Shown piece after piece: positions 30,852 through 40,294 of a stretch of 64,000 bases of DNA. Position 1 is the first letter of the stretch, and the number at the start of each line of letters is the position of its first letter. A program made the position numbers and the translations under genes. The stretch is from an uncultured Eubacteriales bacterium (GTDB lineage Bacteria > Bacillota > Clostridia > Oscillospirales > CAG-272): the NCBI GenBank assembly GCA_934433485.1, contig CAKRZR010000012.1, positions 16,595-80,594 of the forward strand. The letters are read 5' to 3'. A model generated the notes under the pieces. The model was not told the origin of the DNA. It saw nothing but the letters and a program-made list of their open reading frames with translations, and did not search any database.

Positions 30852-31781
30852 ATGCGCATGAAAGAAATCTGTGAGCGGACCGGACTGACCGACCGTGCGG
30901 TACGGCTCTACATCGAAAACGGACTGGTATTTCCCGAAAGGACCGCCAGCTATTCCGGCAGAGAATCGATCCGGTTTTCTGAGGAAGACGCGGCAGTGCT
31001 GTCGAGGATCGCCACATTGCGGAAAGCGGCGTTTTCGATTGCCGACATCCGGACAATGACCGAGACGCCGGAGGAGATACCGCAGATCGTCGCAAGACGC
31101 CGTGAAAGTCTTGCCGACGAAATCGGGAAAAACGAACGGATCCTCGCGATGCTGTCTGATATGGATCCGTCCGACATGGTCAGCGTATCCGCCGTGTGCG
31201 CACATATGCAAATTGCCGCACAGGAAAAAACGGTTCCAAAGGAGGACTCCGCCATGACCAAAACCGACATTCACCGCTATGTACAAAAGCAACTGCCCAT
31301 GCTGTTTGCCGCACTATGTCTTGTCTACAGCATGCTGTATCTGACACCGAAATGGATCAACGCCATGTTCGCGCAGCCCAAGCTCAAAGCAGAGGGCGGA
31401 TATGAGCTGTCCTATACGTTCAGCTTGGAGAATTTCTGCAAACATTGGCTGATCGGCGTGTTGGGCGTGTCTATCGCCGCCGCGCTTGTGTTTGCCGTGC
31501 TGTGGCTTGTCCGCGATCCGTCAAAGCACTGGACACTGTACGCGGTCTGCATCGCGATTGGCGTATTTCTGGTCGCCATATGCTGTCTGAATGAAACCAT
31601 GGATCAGAAGCTGCGGCTTTACGAGTTTTTCGCGTACCGCTATTCGATCATGCACAGCGTATTCATGATGCTGAAAACAGAACATATCCAAGCCCTATGC
31701 CGTCTGTGGACGATCGTACCGCCGACACTTGCGCTCGTGCTGACCATTGTCACAATGGTTCGGCAGCGCGGCGAGGAATGA
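30852..31781 (+). CDS. MerR-family regulator with C-terminal membrane domain
   Basis: 309 aa. Residues 1-70 form the MerR winged helix (MKEICERTGLTDRAVRLYIE, then FSEEDAAVLSRIATLRKA) and are followed by a dimerisation helix. Residues about 150-300 contain four hydrophobic segments (MLFAALCLVYSMLYL, LIGVLGVSIAAALVFAVLW, YAVCIAIGVFLVAICC, PTLALVLTIVTMV). The regulator is thus anchored in the membrane and may sense lipophilic or envelope signals. It is followed by a terminator, then an ABC exporter that could be its target. Confidence 0.85.
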   Translation: MRMKEICERTGLTDRAVRLYIENGLVFPERTASYSGRESIRFSEEDAAVLSRIATLRKAAFSIADIRTMTETPEEIPQIVARRRESLADEIGKNERILAMLSDMDPSDMVSVSAVCAHMQIAAQEKTVPKEDSAMTKTDIHRYVQKQLPMLFAALCLVYSMLYLTPKWINAMFAQPKLKAEGGYELSYTFSLENFCKHWLIGVLGVSIAAALVFAVLWLVRDPSKHWTLYAVCIAIGVFLVAICCLNETMDQKLRLYEFFAYRYSIMHSVFMMLKTEHIQALCRLWTIVPPTLALVLTIVTMVRQRGEE

Positions 31782-31798
31782 TATTCCTGTATCGTAGG

Positions 31799-31831
31799 AA
31801 ATCCCGTATCTTCTTTGGTGCGGGATTTTTT
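31799..31831 (+). terminator. Terminator after the MerR gene
   Basis: AAATCCCG and CGGGATTTTTT form a stem with a 14-base loop and a T-run. Confidence 0.85.
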
Positions 31832-31854
31832 ATTTTTAAATTTCCATTGAACTC

Positions 31855-31883
31855 TTGCAATAATTGTCGGAGAATGGTATAAT
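31855..31883 (+). promoter_or_regulatory. Promoter of the ABC exporter
   Basis: TTGCAA (31855-31860), 17 bp, TATAAT (31878-31883), 31 bp before the start codon. Confidence 0.8.
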
Positions 31884-31913
31884 AGGAGCATTCCACATCG
31901 AAAGGAAAACGGT

Positions 31914-33635
31914 ATGATCAAGCGATTTCTTCCTTATTATAAGCCGCAGTGGAAGATGTTCGTCGCGGATATGATCTGCGCGCTCATCCTCGCTCTGTGC
32001 GACCTTGTGTATCCGACAATCACAAGAAGCATGCTCAACGTGTACATTCCGAACAACCAGATCCGTCTCCTTGTGTTATGGGCGGTGATTCTGCTCGTCA
32101 TCTACATCGTCAAGCTCGGTATGAACTACTTTGTCGCCTATTGGGGTCATCTCGTCGGCGTCCATATGCAGGCGCACATGCGGCGCGACGTGTTCAATCA
32201 CCTCGAACGGCTCCCGCTGACCTATTTCGACAACAACAAAACCGGTACGATCATGTCCCGGATCGTAAGCGACCTCATGGACATCTCGGAGCTTGCCCAC
32301 CACGGTCCGGAGGATCTGTTCCTTTCCATCATCACCATCATCGGCGCGTTCATCATGATGGCGCGGATCTACCTCCCGCTTGCCGTCATTATCGTTATGA
32401 CCTTGCCCGTCATGGTGCTCTATTCGGCGCGTCTGCGGCTGAAAATGAGTGAAGCGTTCACGGAAACGCGCGTGGAGACCGGCGAGATCAACGCGAATCT
32501 TGAAAACAGCATCGCCGGGATCCGCGTGTCCAAGGCGTACACAAGCCAGGATTTCGAGAATGAACAGTTCAACAAAGGCAACGAACGGTTTGTCAAAGCG
32601 AGAAGCCGCGCGTACAAGGTTATGGCACAATTCCAGTGCGGTACGACCTTTATCGGGGACTTTTTGCAGGTCATTCTCTATATCGCGGGCGGTATTTTCT
32701 GCGCGTATGGCAAAATCAACATCGGCGATTTCACGGCGTTTGTGCTGTACATCGGCATCTTCATGAACCCGGTGCGGCGGCTCATCTCCTTCATGGAGCA
32801 ATACCAGAACGGTATGACGGGCTTCAAGCGGTTTCTGGAGATCATGGACGCGCCGGTAGAGGAGGACGCGCCGGACGCACGCGAGATCGGCAGGGTCAAA
32901 GGCAATATCGTATTCGATCACGTGACCTTCCATTACGAAGGCGCGGAGGCAAAGGACGTTCTCCATGATCTCTCCCTGACCGTGCCTGCCGGGAAAACAC
33001 TTGCCTTGGTCGGACCATCCGGCGGCGGTAAAACGACCATCTGTCACCTGATCCCGCGGTTTTACGAGATCCTGTCCGGGAAGATCACCATGGACGGCAC
33101 CGACATCCGGGAGATCACCCGTGCGTCACTGCGGCAAAACATCGGCATTGTGGCGCAGGACGTGTTCCTCTTCAACGCCAGCATCTACGACAACATCGCT
33201 TATGGTACACCGGACGCGACCCGCGAAATGGTGGAGGACGCGGCGAGACGGGCGAATATACTCGACTATATTCACAGTCTCCCCGACGGCTTTGACACCA
33301 TGGTCGGCGAACGCGGCGTGAAGCTGTCCGGCGGACAGAAGCAGCGGATCGCCATCGCGCGGGTATTTTTGAAAAATCCGCCGGTGCTCATCCTCGACGA
33401 AGCGACCTCGGCGCTGGACAATGCGACGGAAATGATGATTCAGAAGAGTCTGGAGGAATTGTCCGCCGGCAGAACAACGATCGTGGTCGCGCATCGACTG
33501 ACGACGGTCAAAAACGCGGACGAGATTCTCGTGATCACCGACAAGGGCATCGAGGAACGCGGCACACATGAAGAACTGTTAAAGCAAAACGGCATTTACG
33601 CCGAGCTGTGGCGTGGCATGAAGAGCGCGGAATGA
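31914..33635 (+). CDS. ABC exporter, permease-ATPase
   Basis: 573 aa. Six membrane segments in residues 1-310 precede an ATPase with LVGPSGGGKTT, LSGGQKQRIAIAR, VLILDEATSALDN and VVAHRL, all intact. The family includes homodimeric lipid, drug and peptide exporters (MsbA/LmrA-type). It is a single gene, unlike the two heterodimeric pairs elsewhere in this window, so it probably works as a homodimer. The aldo/keto reductase follows ten bases later in the same operon. The substrate is unknown; control by the adjacent membrane-bound MerR is plausible. Confidence 0.85.
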   Translation: MIKRFLPYYKPQWKMFVADMICALILALCDLVYPTITRSMLNVYIPNNQIRLLVLWAVILLVIYIVKLGMNYFVAYWGHLVGVHMQAHMRRDVFNHLERLPLTYFDNNKTGTIMSRIVSDLMDISELAHHGPEDLFLSIITIIGAFIMMARIYLPLAVIIVMTLPVMVLYSARLRLKMSEAFTETRVETGEINANLENSIAGIRVSKAYTSQDFENEQFNKGNERFVKARSRAYKVMAQFQCGTTFIGDFLQVILYIAGGIFCAYGKINIGDFTAFVLYIGIFMNPVRRLISFMEQYQNGMTGFKRFLEIMDAPVEEDAPDAREIGRVKGNIVFDHVTFHYEGAEAKDVLHDLSLTVPAGKTLALVGPSGGGKTTICHLIPRFYEILSGKITMDGTDIREITRASLRQNIGIVAQDVFLFNASIYDNIAYGTPDATREMVEDAARRANILDYIHSLPDGFDTMVGERGVKLSGGQKQRIAIARVFLKNPPVLILDEATSALDNATEMMIQKSLEELSAGRTTIVVAHRLTTVKNADEILVITDKGIEERGTHEELLKQNGIYAELWRGMKSAE

Positions 33636-33645
33636 GGGGATAACG

Positions 33646-34638
33646 ATGAAAACAGTGCGGCATAACGGCATGACATTGTCCGGGCTATGTCTCGGCACCG
33701 CGGCGATGGGCTCCGATGGACTCTCCGGCGCGCCGCTGGACAGAGCGTTTTCGATTTTGGACATGTATTATACGATGGGCGGTCGCTTCCTTGACACGGC
33801 AAACGTGTACGGCAGATGGGGCGTTGACGGTACAAACGCGTCGGAGAAATGCATCGGAATGTGGCTTGCCTCTCGTGGAATCACGGACATGACGATCACT
33901 TCCAAGTGCTGCCACTATCTTCCGGAGGCGCACGACACCTCCCGTGTGGACAGAGCATGCGCCCTTGTCGATCTCGACGAAAGCCGCCGTTCGCTGGGAA
34001 TAGACAAGATCCCGATCTATCTTCTGCACCGGGACAATCGAGAGCGCGACATCCGCGATATTGTGGATTTCTGCGTGGAGATGGTGGATTCCGGAAAGAT
34101 CGGCGCGTTCGGCTTCTCGAACTATCGCCTCGACCGGGTGCAGACGGCGATCGACTACCTGGGCACGGAGCGAAAGCGCTGTTTCGCCGGACTGTCGAAC
34201 GAGTGGAGCCTTGCCATGGAGGGCGCCGATGGCTACAATCCGCCGGACGGCATGGAGCCGGTGACGGAATCGCTTGTCCGGTACTGCGCGGACGCGGATA
34301 TTCTCATCCTGCCGTTTTCCGCAGTGGCGCACGGTTGGTTCGACAAGCTGGCGCGGGACGGCGTGACCGTGGATGAAAACGGTCGTTTCCACGGCACGGC
34401 GTCCTACAAGCCCGAGTGGATGACGGCGGAGAACGCGCGGAATGATCGCATTTTGCGCTCTCTCCACGAAAAGACCGGTTATTCCATGACTGCCCTGTCC
34501 GCGGCGTATCTCGCAGGCAAAAGACAGCCGGTGATCCCGATCGTCAGCGTATCGCGACCGGAGCAGCTTGCGGAATACACAGCGGCGATGGCGATCGATC
34601 TTACCGGTGCCGGACTGGGCACGTGGCAGGTTGGCTGA
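33646..34638 (+). CDS. Aldo/keto reductase
   Basis: 330 aa. The TIM-barrel AKR pattern is visible: GLCLGTAAMG at the start, DTANVYGRWG carrying the catalytic Asp-Tyr pair, and a lysine/histidine pair in TITSKCCHY and IYLLHRDN. IGAFGFSN and PVIPIVSVSRPEQL match the NADPH-binding C-terminal region. It should reduce sugar or other carbonyls. It is co-transcribed with the preceding ABC exporter and precedes a strong bidirectional terminator. Confidence 0.85.
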   Translation: MKTVRHNGMTLSGLCLGTAAMGSDGLSGAPLDRAFSILDMYYTMGGRFLDTANVYGRWGVDGTNASEKCIGMWLASRGITDMTITSKCCHYLPEAHDTSRVDRACALVDLDESRRSLGIDKIPIYLLHRDNRERDIRDIVDFCVEMVDSGKIGAFGFSNYRLDRVQTAIDYLGTERKRCFAGLSNEWSLAMEGADGYNPPDGMEPVTESLVRYCADADILILPFSAVAHGWFDKLARDGVTVDENGRFHGTASYKPEWMTAENARNDRILRSLHEKTGYSMTALSAAYLAGKRQPVIPIVSVSRPEQLAEYTAAMAIDLTGAGLGTWQVG

Positions 34639-34648
34639 TAAACAAAGC

Positions 34649-34695
34649 ACGCGTATCCAACCCTTATCTTGGGGAAGGATACGCGTGTTTTTCGT
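34649..34695. terminator. Bidirectional terminator between convergent genes
   Basis: ACGCGTATCC and GGATACGCGT form a 10-bp stem followed by GTTTTT, separating the reductase from the minus-strand GNAT gene. Confidence 0.85.
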
Positions 34696-34703
34696 ATGCG
34701 GAT

Positions 34704-35453
34704 TCAGTCCGTGCGGATGCAGGTCAGTTGCACCCAGGCAGGCGTGAATCCGGCGCGGATCGCGGTTTTCACGGACGGAATGTTTGACCATGCCGCGCAG
34801 TAAAATGGCACACGACCGCGGGAGAAGATTTCGTTTGCCAGTGCGGAGACCAGCGCGGACGCGATACCGCGGTGTCGGTAATCCGGCAGGACATCGATCC
34901 CGATCTGCCACATGGTATCGCAGTCCGCGCTGCATCCTGCCAATCCGACGAGCGTACCGTCTACAAACGCGCCGACGCCGAGAATGTCCCGCTCCGGGTG
35001 ACTGTCCGACAACGCCATCGACCACGCGGGATTCCCGTGCAGCGGCAGCAATGCGTCTTTGCCAAGGATCTGCACATCGGCGGCACAGGACGGCGCGGGG
35101 GTGGGCGATCCGGTGGGGAGAAAATACTCCGCCATGAAGAACGGCTTTGCGTGATACGGCGCGAAACGCTCGGTCAGAAAATGGATCGCGGGTGTGAGAA
35201 AGCATTCGGGATATGGATTTGCGGCGAGGTATTCCTCCGCGATCGGCAGCGCGACCGCCTCACCGGAGACCACGACGTTTGTGCCGTAGCTGATGAAATC
35301 GCAGAACAGCGGCAGCCGGAGGTACCGTCGCGCGTCCGGGTGGGGTCTTGAGAGAAAGAACCGGTTGACGGCAGTGGTGAAATCTTCCGGCGCGCACCCG
35401 GCATCGACAGCGGATTGCTGGTAAGCTATGCGCAGGATCTCGTGTTGTGTCAT
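34704..35453 (-). CDS. GNAT-family acetyltransferase
   Basis: 249 aa. The ATG at 35453 follows GGAG by six bases; an upstream TTG is less likely. The C-terminal half contains the acetyl-CoA binding loop IDVLPDYRHRGIASALV (about residues 185-201), then AWSNIPSVKTAIRAGF. The N-terminal half is the substrate-specific part, with a long stretch of proline and aromatic residues. It resembles GNAT proteins that acetylate small amines. It is a single gene, divergent from the GH10 gene. Confidence 0.8.
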   Translation of the reverse strand: MTQHEILRIAYQQSAVDAGCAPEDFTTAVNRFFLSRPHPDARRYLRLPLFCDFISYGTNVVVSGEAVALPIAEEYLAANPYPECFLTPAIHFLTERFAPYHAKPFFMAEYFLPTGSPTPAPSCAADVQILGKDALLPLHGNPAWSMALSDSHPERDILGVGAFVDGTLVGLAGCSADCDTMWQIGIDVLPDYRHRGIASALVSALANEIFSRGRVPFYCAAWSNIPSVKTAIRAGFTPAWVQLTCIRTD

Positions 35454-35564
35454 AAAAAACTCCAAAAAACAAAAGAAATTTCAGAAAGGATAGTGCAATT
35501 TCGAGAAAAATACGGTATAATGTAGGCATCATCCAAAATTGTACAGATGCAGGAGGACAAAACC

Positions 35565-36908
35565 ATGGTAAACAGAACCGACACACTGCTTTCCCGGTTC
35601 CGCGCGGCGGAAAACGAGATCGACGATCGTCTCGCACATACAATCCGCTATGACCGCACCGGACGCGGCGAGATCACGGTGGTGGACAAGGACGGGCATC
35701 CGGTGGAGAACGCACGCATACACGTGACCCTGCGCGACCACGATTTCAAGCTCGGCGCGAACATTTTCATGCTCGACGAATTTGAGTCCGCGGAGAAGAA
35801 CAGAATCTACCGGGACGTTTTCGCAGATACGTTCAACTTAGCGACCGTGCCGTTTTACTGGAGCGATCTGGAGCCGGAGGAGGGAAAACCGCGCTTTGCG
35901 AAGGATTCTCCGCATGTATATCGCCGTCCCGCGCCGGATCTGTGTCTCGAATACTGCGAGGAGCGCGGGATCACGCCGAAGTGCCACTGTCTCAACTACG
36001 ATGTGTGGACGCCGCTGTGGGTGCCGGACGATACGGACAGCGTAAAGCGCGCTCTCGAAAAACGGATCCGGGAATGCGCCGAACGATACCGCGACAGGAT
36101 CCCCGGCTGGGAGGTGACGAACGAGCTGTTCTGCGGAAAATACGACGTGTTCGCGCAGGGCAGAAAAAGCACGCAGTTTTTCACCGATCCGGATGTTGTG
36201 GAGTGGAGCTTTGACTGTGCGCGCCGGTATCTGCCGAACAACGAGCTGATCATCAACGAAGCGTCCCATGCGTGGACCAGTGCGTTCTGCTGGCAGAGAG
36301 GACAGTATTACGCGCAGATCGAACGGGCTCTGGACCGCGGCGCACCGATCGATGCGTGCGGTTTGCAGTTTCATATGTTTTACCGCGCGGAGCAGGAGCA
36401 GCGGGAGACCGTCCCCTACTACAGCCCGGAACATCTTTGGAATGTCATGGAAACCTACGCCCGGCTCGGACTCCCGCAGCAGATCACGGAGATCACGATC
36501 CCCTGCTACACGGACGGCGAGGCGGATGAGGCATTGCAGGCGGAGATTCTCACGTATCTCATGAAGATCTGGTTCGGCAATCCGGCGATGGAGGCGTGTA
36601 TTTACTGGAATGTCGTGGACGGATACGCGGCGTTTGCGCCACAGGGCGACATGACAGCCGGGGAAAACTATTACCGCGGAGGTCTCATGCGCTTTGATAT
36701 GACCCCGAAGCCGGCATTCCACGTGCTGCATAAGCTGTTCCACGAGACCTGGCACACCGACGAGACCATGGACGCGCCAAATGGCTGTGCGGCGTTCCGC
36801 GGCTTCTACGGAAAATACGACTGCACCATATCCGCGGACGGCGTGGAAAAGACGGTCCCGCTGCATCTGACAAAAAAGAGCGGCAATCGGTTCCGGATCG
36901 TCCTTTGA
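35565..36908 (+). CDS. GH10 family endo-xylanase-like enzyme (cytoplasmic)
   Basis: 447 aa. The ATG at 35565 follows AGGAGG; an ATG 18 bases earlier overlaps that site. A small beta domain (residues 30-60) precedes the GH10 barrel. The acid/base glutamate is in WEVTNE (about E187), and the nucleophile is in QITEITIPCY. There is no signal peptide, so it acts on imported oligosaccharides. A -10 TATAAT at 35516 and weak -35 GTGCAA lie upstream. The sialidase-like gene follows 45 bp later, suggesting a glycan-use operon. Confidence 0.85.
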   Translation: MVNRTDTLLSRFRAAENEIDDRLAHTIRYDRTGRGEITVVDKDGHPVENARIHVTLRDHDFKLGANIFMLDEFESAEKNRIYRDVFADTFNLATVPFYWSDLEPEEGKPRFAKDSPHVYRRPAPDLCLEYCEERGITPKCHCLNYDVWTPLWVPDDTDSVKRALEKRIRECAERYRDRIPGWEVTNELFCGKYDVFAQGRKSTQFFTDPDVVEWSFDCARRYLPNNELIINEASHAWTSAFCWQRGQYYAQIERALDRGAPIDACGLQFHMFYRAEQEQRETVPYYSPEHLWNVMETYARLGLPQQITEITIPCYTDGEADEALQAEILTYLMKIWFGNPAMEACIYWNVVDGYAAFAPQGDMTAGENYYRGGLMRFDMTPKPAFHVLHKLFHETWHTDETMDAPNGCAAFRGFYGKYDCTISADGVEKTVPLHLTKKSGNRFRIVL

Positions 36909-36953
36909 GGATAGTATACCATAGAAACGAGAGGGAAGCAAGGACAATCTGCC

Positions 36954-37967
36954 ATGAAAGACACCAAACGCATTTTCCACACCGCCCCCGCCTACTTCCG
37001 CTACCGCATTCCCGGGATGGTCGTCACTGCGCGCGGCACGGTTCTGATCTATTGTGAGGCACGCACGACACAGAGCGACTGGGCAAGGATGGATATTCTC
37101 CTCTATCGCTCCGAGGACGGCGGGGAGAGCTTTGATGGGCCGATCGTGATCGCGCGCGGAACGGACGAATACCGCACCGTCAACAATCCCGTGTGCATCG
37201 TGGACGGCGATACGCTCCATTTCCTCTATTGCCGGGACTATTCCATCCACGGCGGCGACGTGTGGTACCGATGTTCCAGGGACGACGGCAGGACATGGTC
37301 GGAACCGATCGATATTATGGATTCCACCATGCCCGCGTACCACAACGCTTTCGCGCTCGGACCGGGACACGGTATCTGTACCGCGGACGGTACGCTTCTC
37401 ACGCCGGTCTGGATGGTGCCAAGGGAGAACGGTATGCCGCCGGAGAGCCACAGTCCCGCCGTGGTGTCTACGCTGTTCTCCCACGATCATGGAAAATCGT
37501 GGCACACCGGCGAGATCCTGCCGCCGACCGAAACCGTGCCCGATCCGAATGAATCGATGGCGGCAGTGCTTCCCGACGGGCGAATTTACATGAATGTGCG
37601 CACCACGGGAGCCGGGTTCCGCGCACGTACGTGGAGTCAAACCGGTACGGACGGCTGGACGGCGCTGACACTCGACAAGGCTTTGCCCGACCCGACCTGT
37701 ATGGGCAGCGTGGTGCGGTACTGTTACGGCGGGATCGATGGAATGTTAGCGGTAAACTGCGCGTCTCAACGCGAGAGGGCAAATCTCACGTGTCGGTTTT
37801 CTGCGGACGGCGGACTGACGTGGTGCCGCACATATACCATCGACCCCGGAGACGCCGGATACGCGGACATTGCGGTGCTGCCGGACGGGACGATCTGCGT
37901 GCTGTATGAAAAGCGATTCGGCGAGGAGATGTATCTTGCCCGGTTCACGATAAACGCGCTGCGGTGA
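36954..37967 (+). CDS. Sialidase-like (exo-alpha-sialidase, BNR/Asp-box) protein
   Basis: 337 aa, six-bladed propeller pattern. YFRYRIPGM (the RIP motif with the substrate-binding arginine) is followed by four Asp-boxes: SEDGGESF, SRDDGRTW, SHDHGKSW and SADGGLTW. The family (GH33-like) removes terminal sialic acids or related sugars. There is no signal peptide or anchor, so it is probably intracellular, working on imported glycans. It is co-oriented with the GH10 gene. Precise specificity cannot be read; some relatives are non-sialidase glycosidases. Confidence 0.8.
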   Translation: MKDTKRIFHTAPAYFRYRIPGMVVTARGTVLIYCEARTTQSDWARMDILLYRSEDGGESFDGPIVIARGTDEYRTVNNPVCIVDGDTLHFLYCRDYSIHGGDVWYRCSRDDGRTWSEPIDIMDSTMPAYHNAFALGPGHGICTADGTLLTPVWMVPRENGMPPESHSPAVVSTLFSHDHGKSWHTGEILPPTETVPDPNESMAAVLPDGRIYMNVRTTGAGFRARTWSQTGTDGWTALTLDKALPDPTCMGSVVRYCYGGIDGMLAVNCASQRERANLTCRFSADGGLTWCRTYTIDPGDAGYADIAVLPDGTICVLYEKRFGEEMYLARFTINALR

Positions 37968-38022
37968 GATCGGTCGTCTGTGCGGAGCATGGGTTTCTCA
38001 GCAAATCTTAATGGGAATGCGA

Positions 38023-38051
38023 TTGACAAATCATGCGGCGGACGGTATAAT
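38023..38051 (+). promoter_or_regulatory. Promoter of the lipoprotein-EamA unit
   Basis: TTGACA (38023-38028), 17 bp, TATAAT (38046-38051). This is a consensus sigma-A promoter, 33 bp before the lipoprotein start. Confidence 0.9.
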
Positions 38052-38083
38052 AAAGATATAACTATGATATAGGAGGACGCGCC

Positions 38084-39304
38084 ATGAAAAAGCTGTTTGT
38101 ATGTCTGCTTGCCGCCTGCCTTGTCGGGCTGACGAGCTGTTCGGAGGATATGGCCAAGGATCTGCTGCGCTCTGCGTTGGGGGATATCCTCGAAACGGGG
38201 ACAGAAACCACAGAGACGGATCCGAACGCGCCGGAAGCCACCGAAACCGAAAAAGAACCCGAAAAAGAGACCGAGATCGAAACGGAAAAAGAGACTGAGA
38301 CCGAAACGGAAAAAGGGACCGAGCCTGCGGCAGATCCGACCGGCACCGATCCGGCAGAGTACAAGTACAAGGATTACGCGTTGGACATTCCGCTGCGGAT
38401 AGAAAGCGGCAGAAACGGCTCCTCCGTCGAGCTTCCGATGATCGTTTGTGAGGGAGACGGCGAGGTGGATAACGAAACGGCGATCGAGATCAATGTAGGG
38501 ATGGCAGAGTGGTATAAGAATCTCTACGATCTGATCGAGGAAACCGACACGGAGGATTATCAGCTCACCACCTTCTGCTTCACGACCGATCGGTATCTCT
38601 CCGCCGTGACGCTCTACATCTGCTACCCGACCTATGGCACGGACGGTGTTGTCGGCGGCTTCTGCTTCGATAAGATGACCGGCAAGGAAGTGGAGTTGGA
38701 GGACGCGCTGAAAATGGCCGGCATGACTGAGGAGAAGCTTGCGGAGGCATGCAAGGCGTGCGCTGAGGAGCTTGACTTCGAGGGCGTCGGGATCGATTCG
38801 ATCTTTTTCCGTATGCAGCCGTCGGGAAAGCCGGAATTCTTCATCGGCTACACCCTGGATATTCCCGGAGCGGACACCTGGGTGCGGTTCTTTGCCTGGT
38901 ATGACGGCTCCTGCATACTCATCGACGCGTTCCGCTCCTTCATTGTCAGCGAAACGGATTATGTGATGAGCGGTCCGCTGAGCTATCAGATCACCTCCGA
39001 TATGGGCAATACGGAGCTGCCGGAGGTGCCGCAGGAAAAGCTGCTCTTGGCACAGCAGTTCTGCTTCGACGAACATGATCTGGGGGCTTCGGGACTGGCT
39101 GAGCGTGCGGATGAGCTGCCGATCACGTATGAAGATTACGGCGAATACGCTGGGAAGAGCGGATGGTGGATCTCGGTCTCCCTTGTGCGCGCCGACGACA
39201 ATTACCGTGAGGAATTCCTCGAACGCTTCTTCATCCCGGACGACGGAGATGTAATGGTGTATGACGTCGTGACCGATACGTGCGCGCCTGTGCCGGTCGG
39301 ATAA
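38084..39304 (+). CDS. Lipoprotein with Glu/Thr-rich linker and DUF3298-like domain
   Basis: 406 aa. A signal peptide ends in a lipobox (LTSC, lipidated Cys at about residue 19). Residues about 40-85 are a disordered linker of TETEKE-like repeats. The C-terminal domain has the FDKMTGKEVELEDALKMAG pattern typical of DUF3298/DUF4163 proteins, related to the sensor part of RsiV. It is anchored on the outside of the cell membrane. Its role is unknown. The strong promoter suggests abundant expression. The EamA transporter gene follows 29 bp later. Confidence 0.75.
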   Translation: MKKLFVCLLAACLVGLTSCSEDMAKDLLRSALGDILETGTETTETDPNAPEATETEKEPEKETEIETEKETETETEKGTEPAADPTGTDPAEYKYKDYALDIPLRIESGRNGSSVELPMIVCEGDGEVDNETAIEINVGMAEWYKNLYDLIEETDTEDYQLTTFCFTTDRYLSAVTLYICYPTYGTDGVVGGFCFDKMTGKEVELEDALKMAGMTEEKLAEACKACAEELDFEGVGIDSIFFRMQPSGKPEFFIGYTLDIPGADTWVRFFAWYDGSCILIDAFRSFIVSETDYVMSGPLSYQITSDMGNTELPEVPQEKLLLAQQFCFDEHDLGASGLAERADELPITYEDYGEYAGKSGWWISVSLVRADDNYREEFLERFFIPDDGDVMVYDVVTDTCAPVPVG

Positions 39305-39333
39305 CAGTATGAAGACGGTTTGGAGATGATTCT

Positions 39334-40200
39334 ATGTGGCTTGCTGCCGCCGTTTGTTCCGCAGTATTTGCCGCGCTGACCTCGATCCTTGCGAAATGCG
39401 GGATCAAAAAGACCGATTCCGACGTGGCGACCGCGATACGATGCGCCGTGGTGCTCTGTTTTTCGTGGATCATGGTGGCAATCGTTGGTTCTGCCGGGAC
39501 GATGAAGGCGATTTCGCTTCGCTCGTTTCTGTTTCTCATGCTGTCCGGTTTATCTACCGGTGCGTCGTGGATCTGCTATTTCAAGGCGCTGTCCATGGGG
39601 GATGTCAACAAGGTCGTGCCGATCGACAAATCGAGCACGGTGCTGACGGTGCTCATGGCGATCATATGCTTTGGTGAAACGGAGCATCTTTGGGTGAAGC
39701 TCGTCTGTACCGCGGCGCTGGGCGTGGGTGTTTTGCTGATGGTCGAGAAAAAAACAAGCGTGAACGAAGCGAAGGACGTAAGATACATACCGTACGCGCT
39801 CGGATCCGCTGTGTTTGCCGCGTTGACCTCGATCCTTGCCAAGATCGGCATATCCGGTGTGGAGTCAAACCTCGGTACCGCGATCCGCACGGTATTTGTG
39901 CTCCTCATGGCATGGGTGATCGTATTCGCACGCAAAAAGGCACCGCTTTGCAGAAACATAGACAAAAAAGAGCTTCTGTTTGTGCTGCTCTCCGGCGTCG
40001 CGACCGGTGTGTCGTGGCTCTCTTATTATTACGCGATCCAAAACGGCCCGGTCAGCGTCGTTGTACCGATCGATAAAATGTCGCTTCTCGTGACGGTGCT
40101 GTTTTCCTACATTGTATTTCACGAAAAGCTGTCGAAAAAAGCGTTTGTCGGACTGCTGCTCATGACCGGTGCAACGCTCGGCATGGCGATTTTCGCATGA
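39334..40200 (+). CDS. EamA-family (DMT) transporter
   Basis: 288 aa with ten predicted membrane spans arranged as two homologous halves. Each half begins with the same pattern, SAVFAALTSILAK, at about residues 8 and 155. The repeated VVPIDKSSTVLTVLMAII and VVPIDKMSLLVTVLFSYI segments confirm the internal duplication typical of the family. Members move small metabolites such as amino acids or nucleobases. The substrate is not predictable here. It is followed by a terminator shared with the convergent solute-binding protein gene. Confidence 0.85.
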   Translation: MWLAAAVCSAVFAALTSILAKCGIKKTDSDVATAIRCAVVLCFSWIMVAIVGSAGTMKAISLRSFLFLMLSGLSTGASWICYFKALSMGDVNKVVPIDKSSTVLTVLMAIICFGETEHLWVKLVCTAALGVGVLLMVEKKTSVNEAKDVRYIPYALGSAVFAALTSILAKIGISGVESNLGTAIRTVFVLLMAWVIVFARKKAPLCRNIDKKELLFVLLSGVATGVSWLSYYYAIQNGPVSVVVPIDKMSLLVTVLFSYIVFHEKLSKKAFVGLLLMTGATLGMAIFA

Positions 40201-40219
40201 CCGCCACAATCATACCAAC

Positions 40220-40259
40220 ACAAAAACGGGGAAGATCCACACGGACCGTCCCCGCTTTT
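40220..40259. terminator. Bidirectional terminator
   Basis: AAAACGGGG and CCCCGCTTTTT form the stem with the loop between them, separating the convergent EamA and solute-binding protein genes. Confidence 0.75.
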
Positions 40260-40294
40260 TGATGCTGTCTGTATCCAAAACTGTTTTTCGTTCT

